Notes under the pieces: model-generated
Databases searched by the model: none
What the model was told of the DNA's origin: nothing
Seen by the model: the letters and a program-made list of their open reading frames with translations, nothing else
Shown: positions 15,890 through 29,200 of the stretch, in pieces
How positions within the stretch are numbered: position 1 is the first letter of the stretch
Layout: each line of letters opens with the position of its first letter
NCBI GenBank assembly: GCA_003952965.2
Contig: CM025849.1
Coordinates: 37,751,286-37,815,285, forward strand
Origin: Morella rubra
Lineage: Eukaryota; Streptophyta; Magnoliopsida; Fagales; Myricaceae
Length of the DNA: 64,000 bases
Reading direction: 5' to 3'
Position numbers and translations under genes: made by a program

Positions 15890-18783
15890 TTTGCATACCG
15901 TAGGAAAGTCCTGAGATATATCTAGTGTTGTTCCTTCCACCTCATTTCTAAACCACGTCATATCATCTTGTACATTCTCAGGGGCTTGCTCAATGTTGAA
16001 ATTGTAAGGCTCATTTTCACAATAGTCATCCACCTCATCATCAAACATCATACCATTACCAGTATCAAACACATCTCTTGTTTGGTCTTGACAACTACTT
16101 CCCAATTTGGATGTCTTTCATCAGATACGTAGTATACTTGAGATGCTTGTGATGCCAAGATGAATGGATCATCACTTAATCGCTCTCCAGTATGCACTAA
16201 ACATGAAAAATTAACAAGTTCAAATCCAAACTCATCAACTTTATATCCCCTACCAATAGTTGTGTCAATCCAATCACATTTGAATAGTACAAAACGTTCC
16301 TCATCAAAATAGTTTAACTCAATGATACTTGTAATTCGCCCGTAATATGTGGTGCCCCCTTCAACAGTCACACAAACTCCACTATTTTGAGTTGTTCTGC
16401 CCTTTTCATTATCTTTAGCACGAAACTTCATACCATTACGTACATATCGGTTGAATGATCTAGCTTTGGGGTTTGGACCTTTAGCAAGCCATCGAACTCT
16501 ATTTGGAAGTTCACGTTTTCTCGCATCTTCCATATTTCCAACTTGTTTTCCTCAGACAGCAACTCAAGATTAACACTATTTATAAGTTTTAAAGTAACCA
16601 GTAATGCAAAATATTTTAAACATAACACATACATAGTCTCGAAACCATTCACAAAATTCATCCTATGCATCTTGTCGATGACATAATCTGTGGGCCGACT
16701 CCTACGGTTTGTTGTCTTCAATCGATCCTTATGCATTCTGCATGGACAATAGAATTAAATTCTATTGGGTATAAACATTCTCAATGAAAGAGTTATATGT
16801 CTTAACACCACTTACGTGCGAATTTGGATTAACTCATCGCAATTAAAAAGGATATATCGATGGGCTTGCATGCATGCCTTTGTATCAAGACGAACGTAAG
16901 AGATTCCTCCCATAGTATCATATACATTTCTTGGGGATCTATTAAAAATCGTTGAACTGATTCTAAATATCTTGAACAAAAAGTTAGGCATTCATCTGCT
17001 ATATATCCTTTAGCAATAGAGCCTTCAGGTGCGGTGGTATTACGAACATAAGATTTGAAACGATGCATGCACCTACACCAACAAACAACATTTCAAAAAA
17101 TATAACACGTTAAGAGAAACCTACGTAACATATTTCTATAACTAATATTACCTTTCTATAGGATACATCCACCGAAGTTGAACCGGTCCACCCGTCTTAC
17201 ATTTTGCAACTAAATGTACGACCAAGTGCACCATAACAGTAAAAAATGAAGGCGAAAATATCATTTCAAGTTGACACAATGTTATAGGAATTTGAGCTTC
17301 AAGTCGATCTAGCTCTTTTAATAGTAATGTTTTGGAACAAATTTCTCTAAATAAACATGACAATTCGATTAAAGGAGAACAAACATTCCTTGGTAACGAT
17401 CTCCGTATTGCATGGGCATCAAATGTTGCATCAAGATGTGACAGTCATGACTCTTCAAACCTATGATATGACGTTGTTCAATCTTGACACAACGTGATAT
17501 GTTCGAAGCAAAACCATCCAGCATTTTCACATTCTTTATCATTTTTAGGAAGCCTTCTTTCTCCTAGCGAGTCATTAAGTAGCAAGCACCGACAAATGCA
17601 ACTTTCCTGCATCAGTAGTCTTTGGATGGAGATCATGTCTTATTCCCATGCTTTGTAAGTCAAGACGTGCCTTGTAGTTATCTTTTGTCTTCCCGTCCAC
17701 ATTTAATAATGTACCAATTATGTTGTCAACTACGTTCTTTTCTATATGCATCACATCTAGATTATGGCGCAACATATTATCCTTCCAATAAGGTAATGTA
17801 AAGAAAATACTTCACTTCTTCCATACACTTGACTCAAAATGTTCAACGCCATCTAATTCCCTCAAAATGTCAGTACCGATCAGTAAAGTGGGTGGTGGAG
17901 CCATTTCATAAGTACCATTAAATGATCTTTGATTTCTTCTCCACCTATGATTTAATGGTAAGAATCGTCTATGTCCCATGTAGCAAAATTTTCTGCCATT
18001 ATCCAACCACCGTGAACAAGTCTGAAACATACAATATGGACATGTACTCCACATCAATGCCGCACGCATCCTAAACATCTCTTTCGAAGCAATGTCATAA
18101 GTATCTACCCAACATCCCCAACTCTTTTAACTCCAATATCAAGGGCTCTAGATATACATCTATCTTGAAAGAAGGAGATTTGGGTCCAGGAATAAGCAAT
18201 GACAACATTAAAGATGAACGTTTCATACACATCCAAGGAGGCATATCACCCAATGTTTGGAGTAACCACGTAAAAGAGGTATTACTCCACCTTCCCACAC
18301 ACTTCAAATAATGTAATTGTACAACAGCAGTTAACTTACTAAATTTTGTGCACCCTTCATACAAAGGATCGTCTGCATTTTTAAGCATTTCATAAATTTT
18401 TGAAGTCGTATCATTAGGATACTTTCTTTCTTCTCGTACATTGTGAACTTCTCTTTTTGGTTCTAATGGAAATACCTCGTGTAATAGTTCATGCATCCCA
18501 GTTGATGTTTCACACATTTGACTATCTTGAACAAAAATAAAAGGACTACTAGATGTTGTCCTATCTCGCGTTTCACCATGCGCAAACCAATGATTGTAAC
18601 CCGTAGACATCCCATATTGGACCAAATGATCATGTACCGTACGTATGTTATACCTCTTGTAATTGACGCACTTTACACAAGGAGCAACAAATTCTCCCAT
18701 CACTACCCACACTCTTAGATGCAAAACTTAGAAACTCATTGACTCCCAATACATATTCTCTTGTCCCGCGTTTCTTGCTCATC
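15890..18783 (-). pseudogene. CACTA transposase (TNPD / Transposase_21-like), degenerate
   Basis: The minus strand starts MSKKRGTREYVLGVNEFL, a transposase-associated domain, and the frame shifts shortly afterwards. Then follow the Cys-containing APCVKCVNYKRY and HLVQYGMSTGYNHWFAHGE (18700-18550), TNP2-type blocks with MPPWMCMKRSSLMLSLLIPG and RMRAALMWSTCPYC (18230-18000), HNLDVMHIEKNVVDNIIGTL (about 17770), a later region matching plant CACTA DUF4218/DUF4216-type segments (17363-16050), and an acidic tail with EPYNFNIEQAPENV. At least several frame breaks separate these blocks, so the enzyme is not made intact here. Confidence 0.8.
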
Positions 18784-19100
18784 TAACTCTTGTCCATGAG
18801 CGCTAATAACAACTATATGAAATGCAAAGAAAAAGCTATGTGTCATTTTAATGTTCATCATATGTTATCAAGATTTTGTTATCAACTAACATAAATCAAC
18901 AAACAAACATTAACCAATAAAACTATCCATTAAATAATCACTATTCAACTTAGAGATCCCTTCGTAAAGAGGATTGGCTTTGTTTCACTCAAGTTAGACC
19001 TCCAATGTCAGTGTAGAGGTATCCACCAGAAAGTGATCTCAAAAGTTAAATAAAAATAAAGATAAACATAGATCAACAAACAAACATTAAACAACACAAA

Positions 19101-19260
19101 CCTTGTCCTCCAATCTCCAACAAAAACCACAGAACTAACAACAGATAATAGTTACCCCTCCAATCTCCAATAAACTCCACAGAACCAACAACAAGTAATA
19201 ATTAGCCCTGCCCTCCGCCTTCCAACAAAAACCACAAACTCCAATCTCCAATAGAAACCA
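19101..19260. repeat. Imperfect tandem repeat inside CACTA
   Basis: The word CTCCAATCTCCAA(C/T)A followed by CCACAGAAC recurs at about 50-base spacing, three or so times. It lies in otherwise non-coding CACTA DNA. Confidence 0.55.
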
Positions 19261-20792
19261 ACAAACACTAATAATAGTAATTGGTATTCGAGAATCAAAA
19301 TACCACTGACCTATTCTAGAGCAATTCCTTATCAGCAACTCACTTATCAACCCTCAATTAGGAACAACAACCAAATCTGAAAATGTATTCGAATAAGTTT
19401 CTAAGCTTCGAAAAAAGCACACAAATATATCATATACACTTAACTCCAAGTATTAGGGCAGAACATGTAATGACATGAATATATCACCTATTTAATTACT
19501 GAGAGATGGCATTACATGAAATAGAAATTTAAATGACATGAATATATATTGAATCCTATGAGAACAAACTAACAGGACTTCATTCTTGAAATTCATAAAT
19601 GCAACATCCATTATGTTCGTCTTCGAGATCATAGATTCAACTGGCTCTAGATTAGGTTGCTTCTCCTCAAATCAAGACTTGTAAAGAAATCAAATGATAT
19701 TTGTGTTAAAATAAGAGCTGCAATTGAAATGTCTTGGATTCCTTTCTCACATAACCACTCCAATCAACCCAAAATTTTCAACCAGTGCTGAATGTTACCA
19801 ACTCTTATTAGTCTCTCAAGATGATTATATTGAAAGGCAAAACTCAATGAGCGACTAACATGCAACATATAAAGAAGTGCTCATGATAATCCATGCAAGG
19901 TGCTGAAAAGAAAGAAGAAGAGTAATCGCAATTCAGGGCTCATAAGAGTCAATAACATGCATCCCTTGGAAACTATATATTCAGCGCAACTCATAAGAGC
20001 CAATGACATCTCTTGTAAACCATATATTCAATGCTCAAACTAGAATACCTTGAAAAAAAAAAGATGTTCTTTTTTTTTTCCTTTTTTAACACTACAATTT
20101 GATAAAGGCATTCAGAAACTTATTTGCTAGAAACACTGATTAAATCTAATGAGAATCTACATAGGAGTTAGTTACCCAAAAAAAAAAATCTACATATGAG
20201 TTCAAGGCAATGATTCTGAAAGATGGACACGCTTGAATTTTCACTTATCCAACAAGAGAAACACCACCTCCTTTTTCAGCATTTGCGATATCCTGATTCC
20301 CAACCAAGTCCAACATAAAAGGCAAAAGAACAAAAAGAAAAGCAGCACTAGAATGGCGAAAACATCTATTTCAATGATTACAATAGACAGCAATTATCTG
20401 GAGAAGTATAGGAAATATTCGTCTCAAAATCAACGACAAGTTAAGGTAGGATTTCATGTTTTAACATGAATAAATATCCCTCTGCTTATTCTTTTAATTT
20501 GATTTTCAAGACCCCTATAATTTGACAGTAACTTTCTGATGAACACTGTTCTTCAAAACAAATAACTTCAAGGAAATGAACTCCCAAAGATGATAATTGA
20601 AAATGCTAAGGAAGTTTCCTCAAATGACTGAAATTCATTAGTAAAAACCATTTCCTCGTCTAATCACCTTAATGCAAGATATAGTGCTTCAGAACCGAAA
20701 AATGAACAACGCCATCACAGCTTAAAGTGAAACAAGAACACGAAAATGAGCGAAGTAGAGAAGTGTTCAAGAAACATGTATGTACCAAAGAT

Positions 20793-20932
20793 GTCAGAGA
20801 CGAGAAGGACAGCAAGCTTGGAGTCGGGTGAGCCAGAGACGTAGCTGTTGAAGCCACCAAGTTGTTCAACATGGCCACCTCCGGCGTTCGGGTTCAGGGT
20901 TGGTGGGTTGGAGCAGCATTGGGGGCCTGAGA
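20793..20932 (-). pseudogene. Captured dienelactone hydrolase exon inside CACTA
   Basis: The minus strand from about 20932 to 20793 encodes SGPQCCSNPPTLNPNAGGG, then HVEQLGGFNSYVSGSPDSK and LAVLLVSDIF, ending at a GT donor. This is the N-terminal exon of plant dienelactone hydrolase-like proteins, recognised by the family start SGPQCC...NPP and YVSGSPDSKLA. The usual initiator Met before SGPQCC is replaced by GTC. Sequence to about 21300 on the same strand may be its captured 5' region. No later exons of the hydrolase are seen, so it is a gene fragment carried by the transposon. Confidence 0.8.
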
Positions 20933-22451
20933 CAAAGGGGGAAAAAATTACGCAATAACATATGTTCACAATGTTTCCAATAGAACGAATTAAAATCAAC
21001 AAACCTAATAGAGAGAGAATCACCAAGACTTTGAAGACTAAATATCACAAATTCATTTATTCAACACCGATTGATTGTTGAACAACATACCCAAATGGCT
21101 CGGTGAGAGAGATGTGGTAGAGGAAAGAAGAAGTGATTAGACACAAAGGAGAGTAGCTGTGCTGGTCGGCGAAGGTAGGCGTGGCAGGCGTGGGAGAGTG
21201 TAGTGTCGTGCGGGAGGGTGGCTGTGCGAGGGGAGAGGCCGAGAAAGAGAATCGAGACTTGCGGGGAAGGGGGGTCAACAAACCAACCTTTTCTTTAGGC
21301 AAAAACGGCGTAATCCGTGACTTTCAATTTTAGGCCACTGGTATAGGCCGGGTGACTCGGTGAGAAAAGGGAAAGGGGCTGTTCGGGAAAGGGGGAGCTG
21401 GGGCCCGTTTTCAGAAGGAAAAGTGGGGGAGAGTTGAGAGAACGTCACCGTTTTGAAGGGGGGAAGTTTATGGCAACAATTTAATTCAAAGCCTTTTTTT
21501 CTTTTTTCTAATTTGTAGTTTTTCTATTTTTTTCAATAATAAGTTATATTTTGTAGTTACATGTTTTTCTTAAATTAAAATCAATTTTAAATTGTAATAG
21601 TATTTACAAATCTCTATATTTAGTATTAAATACATAGCTATGTATATTCTTTACACTCTTTTTTATAATTAGTATAATAATCTTAATTAAAATAGGTTGG
21701 GAGTAATAATATATAATACTTATAATTTAAAAGTATGTGTTTATTGCATAATTGATATGTGCTAATTAACCTAAGTACTTCATATATATGTACCTACCTA
21801 ATGACTAAATCATAGCCTCGAAGACTATATAACAACTTCAATTTTCACAACACTCTTTCTAATTTCATATTTTATTAAGTAGGTCCCTTAAAATAAATTT
21901 TTTCAAATACATGACAAAATAAAATTATATATTAAAAGGAATAAAATAATATATAAAATAATTATTAACATTAAATAACTTATAATTAATAAATATTTTT
22001 TTTTTTTGCATTTATACATATAGCAACGTTTTTTTACACAAACGCTGCTATAGATATACCTTTAGCAGTGTTTTTGGAAAAAAAGCTACTAAAGGTGTCA
22101 TCTACAACGGCGGTCACAGTGACGCTGCTGTAGATACCTAATTTATAGAGGCGGTCACTAAGACCGCCGCTATAGAATACACCTTTAGCAGCATTTTTCT
22201 ATAAACGCCGCTATACAACTGACTGCGCTATAAAGACCGCCGCTACTCAGTGACTGCCGCTAATGGTTAAACTTGTAGCGGCGTTTTTAAAAAAACGCCG
22301 CCAAATGTGGTCTGTAGTTGTGGTTATAGACCGCCGTTAAAAAGACTGCCGCTATAGACCCCATTTAGCAACGTTTGTTTCAAAACGCCCTAAAAACACC
22401 CTTTAGCGGCAGTTTTTGAGACCGCCGCCACAGACCTTTTTTTTTGTAGTG

Positions 22452-22720
22452 TTTGGTCAAAATTTTAATATTCACGATGCATTATAGAAATTAATCCAAA
22501 ACTTTCAGGAACCCATTTAATATGCGAGTAATTTTGTCAAAGCAGTTGAAATGCAGGGGCAAAACAATCATTTTAGGAGAGAGCCTCTCGCGTGATCGAG
22601 TTCCGTCCAATTTGACAGCCATATTCGACGAAGGGTGCAAATCGACGGCAACAAAGACTTCAGGAGTGAAATGTGTAAAAAAAAAAATGGATGTGCAAAG
22701 CATATTTAATCTAAATATTG
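22452..22720. repeat. Right half of the foldback element split by CACTA
   Basis: Homologous to 47637-47900 in block B, with TTTTAATATTCA, GCGAGTAATTTTGTCAA and CTTCAGGAGTGAAATGTG. It is duplicated again at 24015-24220 as part of a tandem duplication. Confidence 0.7.
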
Positions 22721-23558
22721 AATATATATCTTGCTAAAGAAATAGAAAAATATCAGTTATTACATTGCTTAAGGAAATAAGAACATCAGCTCATGTCTAA
22801 AAAGTATCAATTATTATTATTTTTAGAAAAATAAAAATAACAAATCAATATCTTACCTAGAAAAAATCAATTGCTCTCTTACTAAAAAAGCATCAAATTA
22901 TGGAAACTTTGGCATCTACCGCATGTGGTCTTGTTTAAATATAAATTATAAAAAGATAATTTTTTTATAACTACTGAATGTTGGGGCTAGCTAGCTTATA
23001 CGCACCTCAACTAATTTTAATGTTTATGCAGTTTCTTGTCCCACACAAACCGCACAGCAAGAGTATAAATACAATTCAAATTCAGTGAACTCTCTTGATT
23101 CTTAAGTACCAACTTCACCCAAATATTCCTTCTATGTTCATAGTTTCGTCATTTTAAAAGACTTCCGACACCATTGAGTAATACTCGCAATCCTTGTATA
23201 AAGGATACTCGCATCAAAGATTGGGAACTGAAGGCGTATATACTTCCTCACAGGCTCCGAAAAATAAACGGTAGGTCGTTTTGCTACTGAAGAAGCTAGA
23301 AAAGTTTAAAAATTCTATAGCATGAGATCAGGGCCTTGGCCCGTCAAAGAGCGACCGAACCGAGCCCAATATTTATTCTTGCTCCAAGAATTTAAAACCT
23401 TGAAGGACAACACACACGTGTCTGATCCTAAACTGTCCACGTAAGCACCAAACACGAAATAATCCAACGTTTTAACTGTATACCACAACGCTGGAACTGG
23501 CTCAGTCCCGGCCAAAAGAAAACAAGAAATTCTTCTTCTTTTTCTTCTTTATACTGCA

Positions 23559-23830
23559 ATGGCTCTCAAGGTATACACAACAAATCTGGGGTTTCAATTG
23601 AGCCCGAGACCGAGAGTATCACCTATGTCCAGTTCAAGAACTCTCCGTTGCAGAAGTCCGAATCTCTTCGAGTCAAATTGCAGGAGCCGCAGAAATGTTG
23701 TTGTTATTGCGTCTAATCTTGTGGACGAGTAGAAACAAGTTTCATTCACTGAACCTGAAAACCAGCTCATTGAAGCGCTTATCGGGATCCAAGGCCGAGG
23801 CCGCTCTGCTTCTCCACAGCAACTCTGATG
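23559..23830 (+). pseudogene. Fibrillin (PAP12-like) exon 1 remnant, unit 1
   Basis: Starts MALKVYTTNLGFQLSPRPRV and matches exon 1 of the block-B gene (48644). A TAG follows ASNLVDE, where B reads ASNLADEQ. The donor region after SPQQL is replaced: CAACTCTGATGG instead of CAACTCAATGTAAAG. Exons 2-7 are absent from block A. Dead gene fragment. Confidence 0.85.
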
Positions 23831-25072
23831 GAACCCAACAATTAACTCATGCTGAAATACTGAAATGCAATAGGAGAAAATTACAAACAGTCTATTACTT
23901 CTTAAGGTAAATGGCTCCTGGGAAAATTTCTAGTCAACATATCAAATCGTGGGGTATTCATTGATTGATCCCAGAAAAATATCAGAAAACCCCATTTATC
24001 AATGGCAGTTAGATTCAAAATTTTAATATTCACGATGCATTATAGCAAAGGGCGAGGTTTGAAATGCAGGGGCAAAACAATCATTTTAGGAGAGAGCCTC
24101 TCGCGTGATCGAGTTCCGTCCAATTTGACAGCCATATTCGACGAAGGGTGCAAATCGACGGCAACAAAGACTTCAGGAGTGAAATGTGTAAAAAAAAAAT
24201 GGATGTGCAAAGCATATTTAATCTAAATATTGAATATATATCTTGCTAAAGAAATAGAAAAATATCAGTTATTACATTGCTTAAGGAAATAAGAACATCA
24301 GCTCATGTCTAAAAAGTATCAATTATTATTATTTTTAGAAAAATAAAAATAACAAATCAATATCTTACCTAGAAAAAATCAATTGCTCTCTTACTAAAAA
24401 AGCATCAAATTATGGAAACTTTGGCATCTACCGCATGTGGTCTTGTTTAAATATAAATTATAAAAAGATAATTTTTTTATAACTACTGAATGTTGGGGCT
24501 AGCTAGCTTATACGCACCTCAACTAATTTTAATGTTTATGCAGTTTCTTGTCCCACACAAACCGCACAGCAAGAGTATAAATACAATTCAAATTCAGTGA
24601 ACTCTCTTGATTCTTAAGTACCAACTTCACCCAAATATTCCTTCTATGTTCATAGTTTCGTCATTTTAAAAGACTTCCGACACCATTGAGTAATACTCGC
24701 AATCCTTGTATAAAGGATACTCGCATCAAAGATTGGGAACTGAAGGCGTATATACTTCCTCACAGGCTCCGAAAAATAAACGGTAGGTCGTTTTGCTACT
24801 GAAGAAGCTAGAAAAGTTTAAAAATTCTATAGCATGAGATCAGGGCCTTGGCCCGTCAAAGAGCGACCGAACCGAGCCCAATATTTATTCTTGCTCCAAG
24901 AATTTAAAACCTTGAAGGACAACACACACGTGTCTGATCCTAAACTGTCCACGTAAGCACCAAACACGAAATAATCCAACGGTTTTAACTGTATACCACA
25001 ACGCTGGAACTGGCTCAGTCCCGGCCAAAAGAAAAACAAGAAATTCTTCTTCTTTTTCTTCTTTATACTGCA

Positions 25073-25345
25073 ATGGCTCTCAAGGTATACACAACAAATC
25101 TGGGGTTTCAATTGAGCCCGAGACCGAGAGTATCACCTATGTCCAGTTCAAGAACTCTCCGTTGCAGAAGTCCGAATCTCTTCGAGTCAAATTGCAGGAG
25201 CCGCAGAAATGTTGTTGTTATTGCGTCTAATCTTGTGGACGAGTAGAAACAAGTTTCATTCACTGAACCTGAAAACCAGCTCATTGAAGCGCTTATCGGG
25301 ATCCAAGGCCGAGGCCGCTCTGCTTCTCCACAGCAACTCTGATGG
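25073..25345 (+). pseudogene. Fibrillin (PAP12-like) exon 1 remnant, unit 2
   Basis: Second tandem copy of the broken exon 1, with the same internal TAG and the same altered 3' border as unit 1. Gypsy-derived sequence begins at about 25389. The matching 3' part of this gene lies 8 kb away at 33258-34394. Confidence 0.85.
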
Positions 25346-25768
25346 AACCCAACAATTAACTCATGCTGAAATACTGAAATGCAATAGAAAATACTCCACT
25401 TTGGGCTGGAGATAAAACCACGATTACAAATAAAATTCACTACTTAGTCTATTTGTCTTAGACTTATTTATGATAGAGCAAATCAACAGCTACCTCCTCG
25501 ATAATCTTAACCCACTTCCTAGATAAACTCAATTAACTCCTAAACAAACTCAACAATATCTTCCAACTATGTGCCTAAAGACACGCATACTCTTCCCTTT
25601 GAATAGCTCCTGCTTTCACATCAGCTTCCTTTTGAAATGGTCTTCCACTTTCTCGTAGTCAACATATCCAAGTATCGTGTATTTGGTTTCATAATTCTTC
25701 GAGACCTATCACGCACCACCCCTGGAACATTGACCTTGTCCTCAAGGTCAAAATCTGGAAATTGATTC

Positions 25769-26215
25769 TGTTAGAAAATGTGAGGAAGACGACAGAGAGA
25801 AAGAAATGAGAGAAAACAATCAATTTCCTTAATTCGTCACAAAGGGCCGATCAGGATACAAATACCACCAAGTAGCAGAAAAACAAACGGAGAAAAGAAA
25901 AGTTAAGAATAATGAACAATAATAAGAAAACTATACAAAGGGCAGAATCTGATTGGTCTGTAGAAACTAGACTACGCAGAGCTATCTTCGAGAAGCTCTG
26001 GGACCACTCGATAAAGACTGGAGCTCTCTGTGGCTGCGCAAGGTGGGAGTTAGGTAGGTGCTCTGACATACAGGTGCTGTAGACGAGTCGGTGTAGTGGT
26101 CCTGCACTGATGAGCTGGAAAGGTGGTCGGGATCTTCGAGATGGTCGGGTGATCGGTTGATCAGTTTCTCAGTTGGTCGGGTCCTCGGTTGATCGGGTGG
26201 TCGGTATTTCTTTGA
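25769..26215 (-). repeat. 3' LTR of the Copia fossil
   Basis: About 447 bases. A polypurine tract (GAGGGGGAGTC on the minus strand, 26216-26226) adjoins its inner edge. The minus-strand end is CTAACA. Confidence 0.88.
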
Positions 26216-29200
26216 GACTCCCCCTCAAGATGGGCGTAGATATTCAGAAGGCCCATCTTGGACAATAAGAAAAAGAATGTAGCAGTGGGTGATGCCTTGG
26301 TGAAAATGTCTGCCAACTGAAATTTTGAGGCAACATGCACTGGCAGAATAATTCCAGCAAGTATCTTTTCCCTCACAAAATGACAATCAAGCTCTATGTG
26401 TTTTGTTCTCTCATGGAAGATGGGATTTTTGGTAAGGTGGATGGCTGCTTGATTATCACAGTAAAGGAGAGCAGGTTGAGCATGTTGAACATTAAAATCT
26501 TTTAATAGAGAGAGAAGCCAATGATCTCACACTTGGTCGAAGCAAGGGCTCTGTATTCTGCCTCTACAGAAGATCTTGAAACAGTCGCTTGTTTCTTAGA
26601 TTTCCAACTGATTAAGGAGTCTCCAAGAAAAACACAATAACCTGTGACAGATTTTTTAGTGTCTGGACAAGCTGCCCAATCCGAATCAGTATAGGCCTTG
26701 AGTTGCATTGAGGAGGTAGAGGAGAGAAAAATACCCTGCCCCAGAGTTCCCTTGATGTACCTGAGAACTCGAAATGCTGCAGTTAAGTGAACGTCTGAAG
26801 GTTTATCCATAAACTGACTGAGGATATGGACAGAGTAAGTGATATCAGGTCTGGTAAGGGTAAGGTAAATAAGCTTGCCAATCAGTCGTCTGTATGTGGT
26901 TGCATCAGAAAGAGATTGACCCGCTAAATGAGAGAGCTTGTGATTGAGCTCAATGGGGGTACAAGCCACCTTGGAACCAAGAAGACCAGAGAGATCAAGG
27001 ATGTCCAGCGCATATTTCCTTTGACAGAGGGTAATACCACTGGTTGATCGAGCCACTTCAAGCCCTAAGAAATATTTTGGTTGCCCCAAGTCCTTGAGCT
27101 TAAACTGAGTGTTCAAGTAGCATTTTAAATCTGAGATAGCGCTGAAATCATCACTGCCAATTAAGATGTCATCCACATAGATTAAGAGTGCTAGAAAGCC
27201 TTTCTCAGTCTGCTTGGTGAAAAGAGAGTAATCGGATCTAGACTGTTGGAAACCAATGGCTGTAAGTGAAGAAGTGAACTTGGAATTCCATTGTCTAGAA
27301 GCTTGCTTCAGACCATAAAGCGATTTGTGTAATTGCAAACCAATTTCTCCCCCTTAAGTTGAGATCCGGGTGGTAATTCCATATAGAGCTCTTCATCTAA
27401 ATCACCATTTAAGAAAGCATTATGAATATCAAGCTGTGATAAATGCCAGTGGTGAGTTGCAGCCAAAGCAAAGAAGGTTCTAACAATAGTTAGTTTTGCG
27501 ATAGGGCTGAAAGTCTCTTGGTAATCAAACCCCTCTTTTTGTGTGTACCCTTTAGCAACAAGCCTGGCCTTGTATCTTGCAATGCTCCCATCAGAGTTCA
27601 GTTTAACCTTGTACACGAATTTACATCCTATGGCAGTTTTTCCGGGTGGAAGAGAAGTGATAGTCCAAGTCTTGTTCTGCTCCAAGGCATCCAGCTCATC
27701 CCTCATAGCATCTCTCCAGTGCTTAGTAGCAACAGCTTGAGTGTAATTTTCAGGTTCTTTGGTCAGTGAGAGTGAAAGAGAGTAAGTCCTGTGTGAAGGT
27801 GACAAATGGGCATAGGAGAGGTGCTTGGATAAAGGGTGCTCAGTGGACTGAATGTTGGAAAAATGTGGGTGTAAATCTCCAGTTAATTGACAGTGGTACT
27901 GATCTAAGTATCTAGGAGGATGTCTATCTCGATTGGAACGCCTAAGAGGAATAGTAGCAGATTCCGGTGCAAGAGGAGATGCTGTGGGAAGTGCAGGAGA
28001 GTGAGATAAAGGGACAGAGTCAGAAGAGGGACTAGTGGGGTCATCGTGAGGATGAGGTGAAGTGGTGGAAGGAGAGGAAGAGGGAAAAAATGGGACACTA
28101 GTGTCGGGAAGAGCTGGAGGAAGAACTATATCAGAGGAGGATTGAAAATGGTAGTCATGGGATAATGGAGTGTGTTGAAAAGGGAAAATGGACTCATGGA
28201 AAAGCACATCTCTGGAAATAAAGGTCGAGTGATTCTCTAGGTCATATAGCTTGTAACCCTTAACTCCCAAAGGGTAGCCTATGAAAAGACACCTAGTAGC
28301 TCGGGCTTGAAATTTGCTTCTGTTGTGCTTCAAGGTGGAAGCATAGCAGAGGCATCCAAAAACACGTAGATGACCATAGGAAGGAGGAGAACTGAAGAGA
28401 CACTCATAGGGAGATCTGTTTTTGAGAATTGGTGTGGGTGTCCTATTGATTAAATATACCACAGTTAGGATGGCATCACCCCAAAATTTGAGAGGCATTG
28501 AGGCTTGAAAAAGTAGGGCTCGGGCAACATTTAGGAGGTGCTGATGTTTTCTTTCTGCCACCCCATTTTGTTGGGGAGTGGCAACACAAGATTTTTGATG
28601 TAATGTCCCATTAGCTTGATAAAATTTTGATATGTGAAATTCAGCACTATTATCAGTTCTAGTGTGCTTAATGGTAGTTTTGAAATGAGTTTGAATCATC
28701 TGGAAGAATGACTGCAAGAGGGATCTGGTTTCAGATTTAAACTTCATAAGGTAAATCCAAGTCACCCGAGTGTGGTCATCAACAAGAGTAAGAAAATAAT
28801 GAAACCCTTGAGTGGTAGATTGTGAGTAAGGTCCCCATATGTCTGCATGAATTAAATCAAATGGAGAGGAGGTAGAGCTAAGCGAGTGTTGACAAACCTT
28901 ACAATGTAAGTGAGTGTTGATCTTTACATTGGGGAAATTAGAATGAAGTAAATACATTCTTTGGATAGAGGGATGTCCTAATCTAGAATGCCAAAGCTCA
29001 AAAGTTCCATCCACAACAGCTGTGATGGCTTGTTCTCGGGTGGTCGGGTGATCTGGAAGATGGTCTTTTCGGCTGGTGGTGTTGGGCAGCAAGTAATATA
29101 GGCCAGCGTGGGCTCTAGCAAGTCCAATCGTCGTCCATGAAGGGAGGACCTGAATGAAACAGTGATTGGCTAAGAAATGAGGCATGTGTTTAATTGTAAG

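Larger units (their letters stand above)
13163..22451 (-). mobile_element. CACTA (En/Spm-type) DNA transposon, 9.3 kb
   Basis: The left end reads CACTATAAAAAATCAGAC and the right end, read inward, CACTACAAAAAAAAAAGG. The element is flanked by a 3-bp target-site repeat TTT (13160-13162 and 22452-22454). Block B keeps the empty site near 47635 (GTGTCATTAGGTCAAAG), which confirms both ends. Subterminal zones 13175-13450 and 22015-22440 are packed with short motifs such as AGCGGCGGTCA and CCGCCGCTATAGA in both orientations, as expected for the sites bound by the smaller protein. Coding remains of both CACTA proteins lie on the minus strand, but their frames are broken, so this copy is probably not autonomous. 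Between 18790 and 22000 it is mostly non-coding apart from a captured host exon. Confidence 0.93.
22457..25388. repeat. Near-identical tandem duplication of ~1.4 kb
   Basis: Unit 1 (about 22457-23873) and unit 2 (about 24015-25388) are almost letter-for-letter identical. The differences seen are a few single-base homopolymer changes and one small replaced segment near the start of unit 2 (24046-24060). Each unit holds foldback DNA, the 5' flank of the fibrillin gene and its first exon. Block B has a single copy, so the duplication happened in block A and is recent. About 140 bases of unrelated sequence separate the units. Confidence 0.92.
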
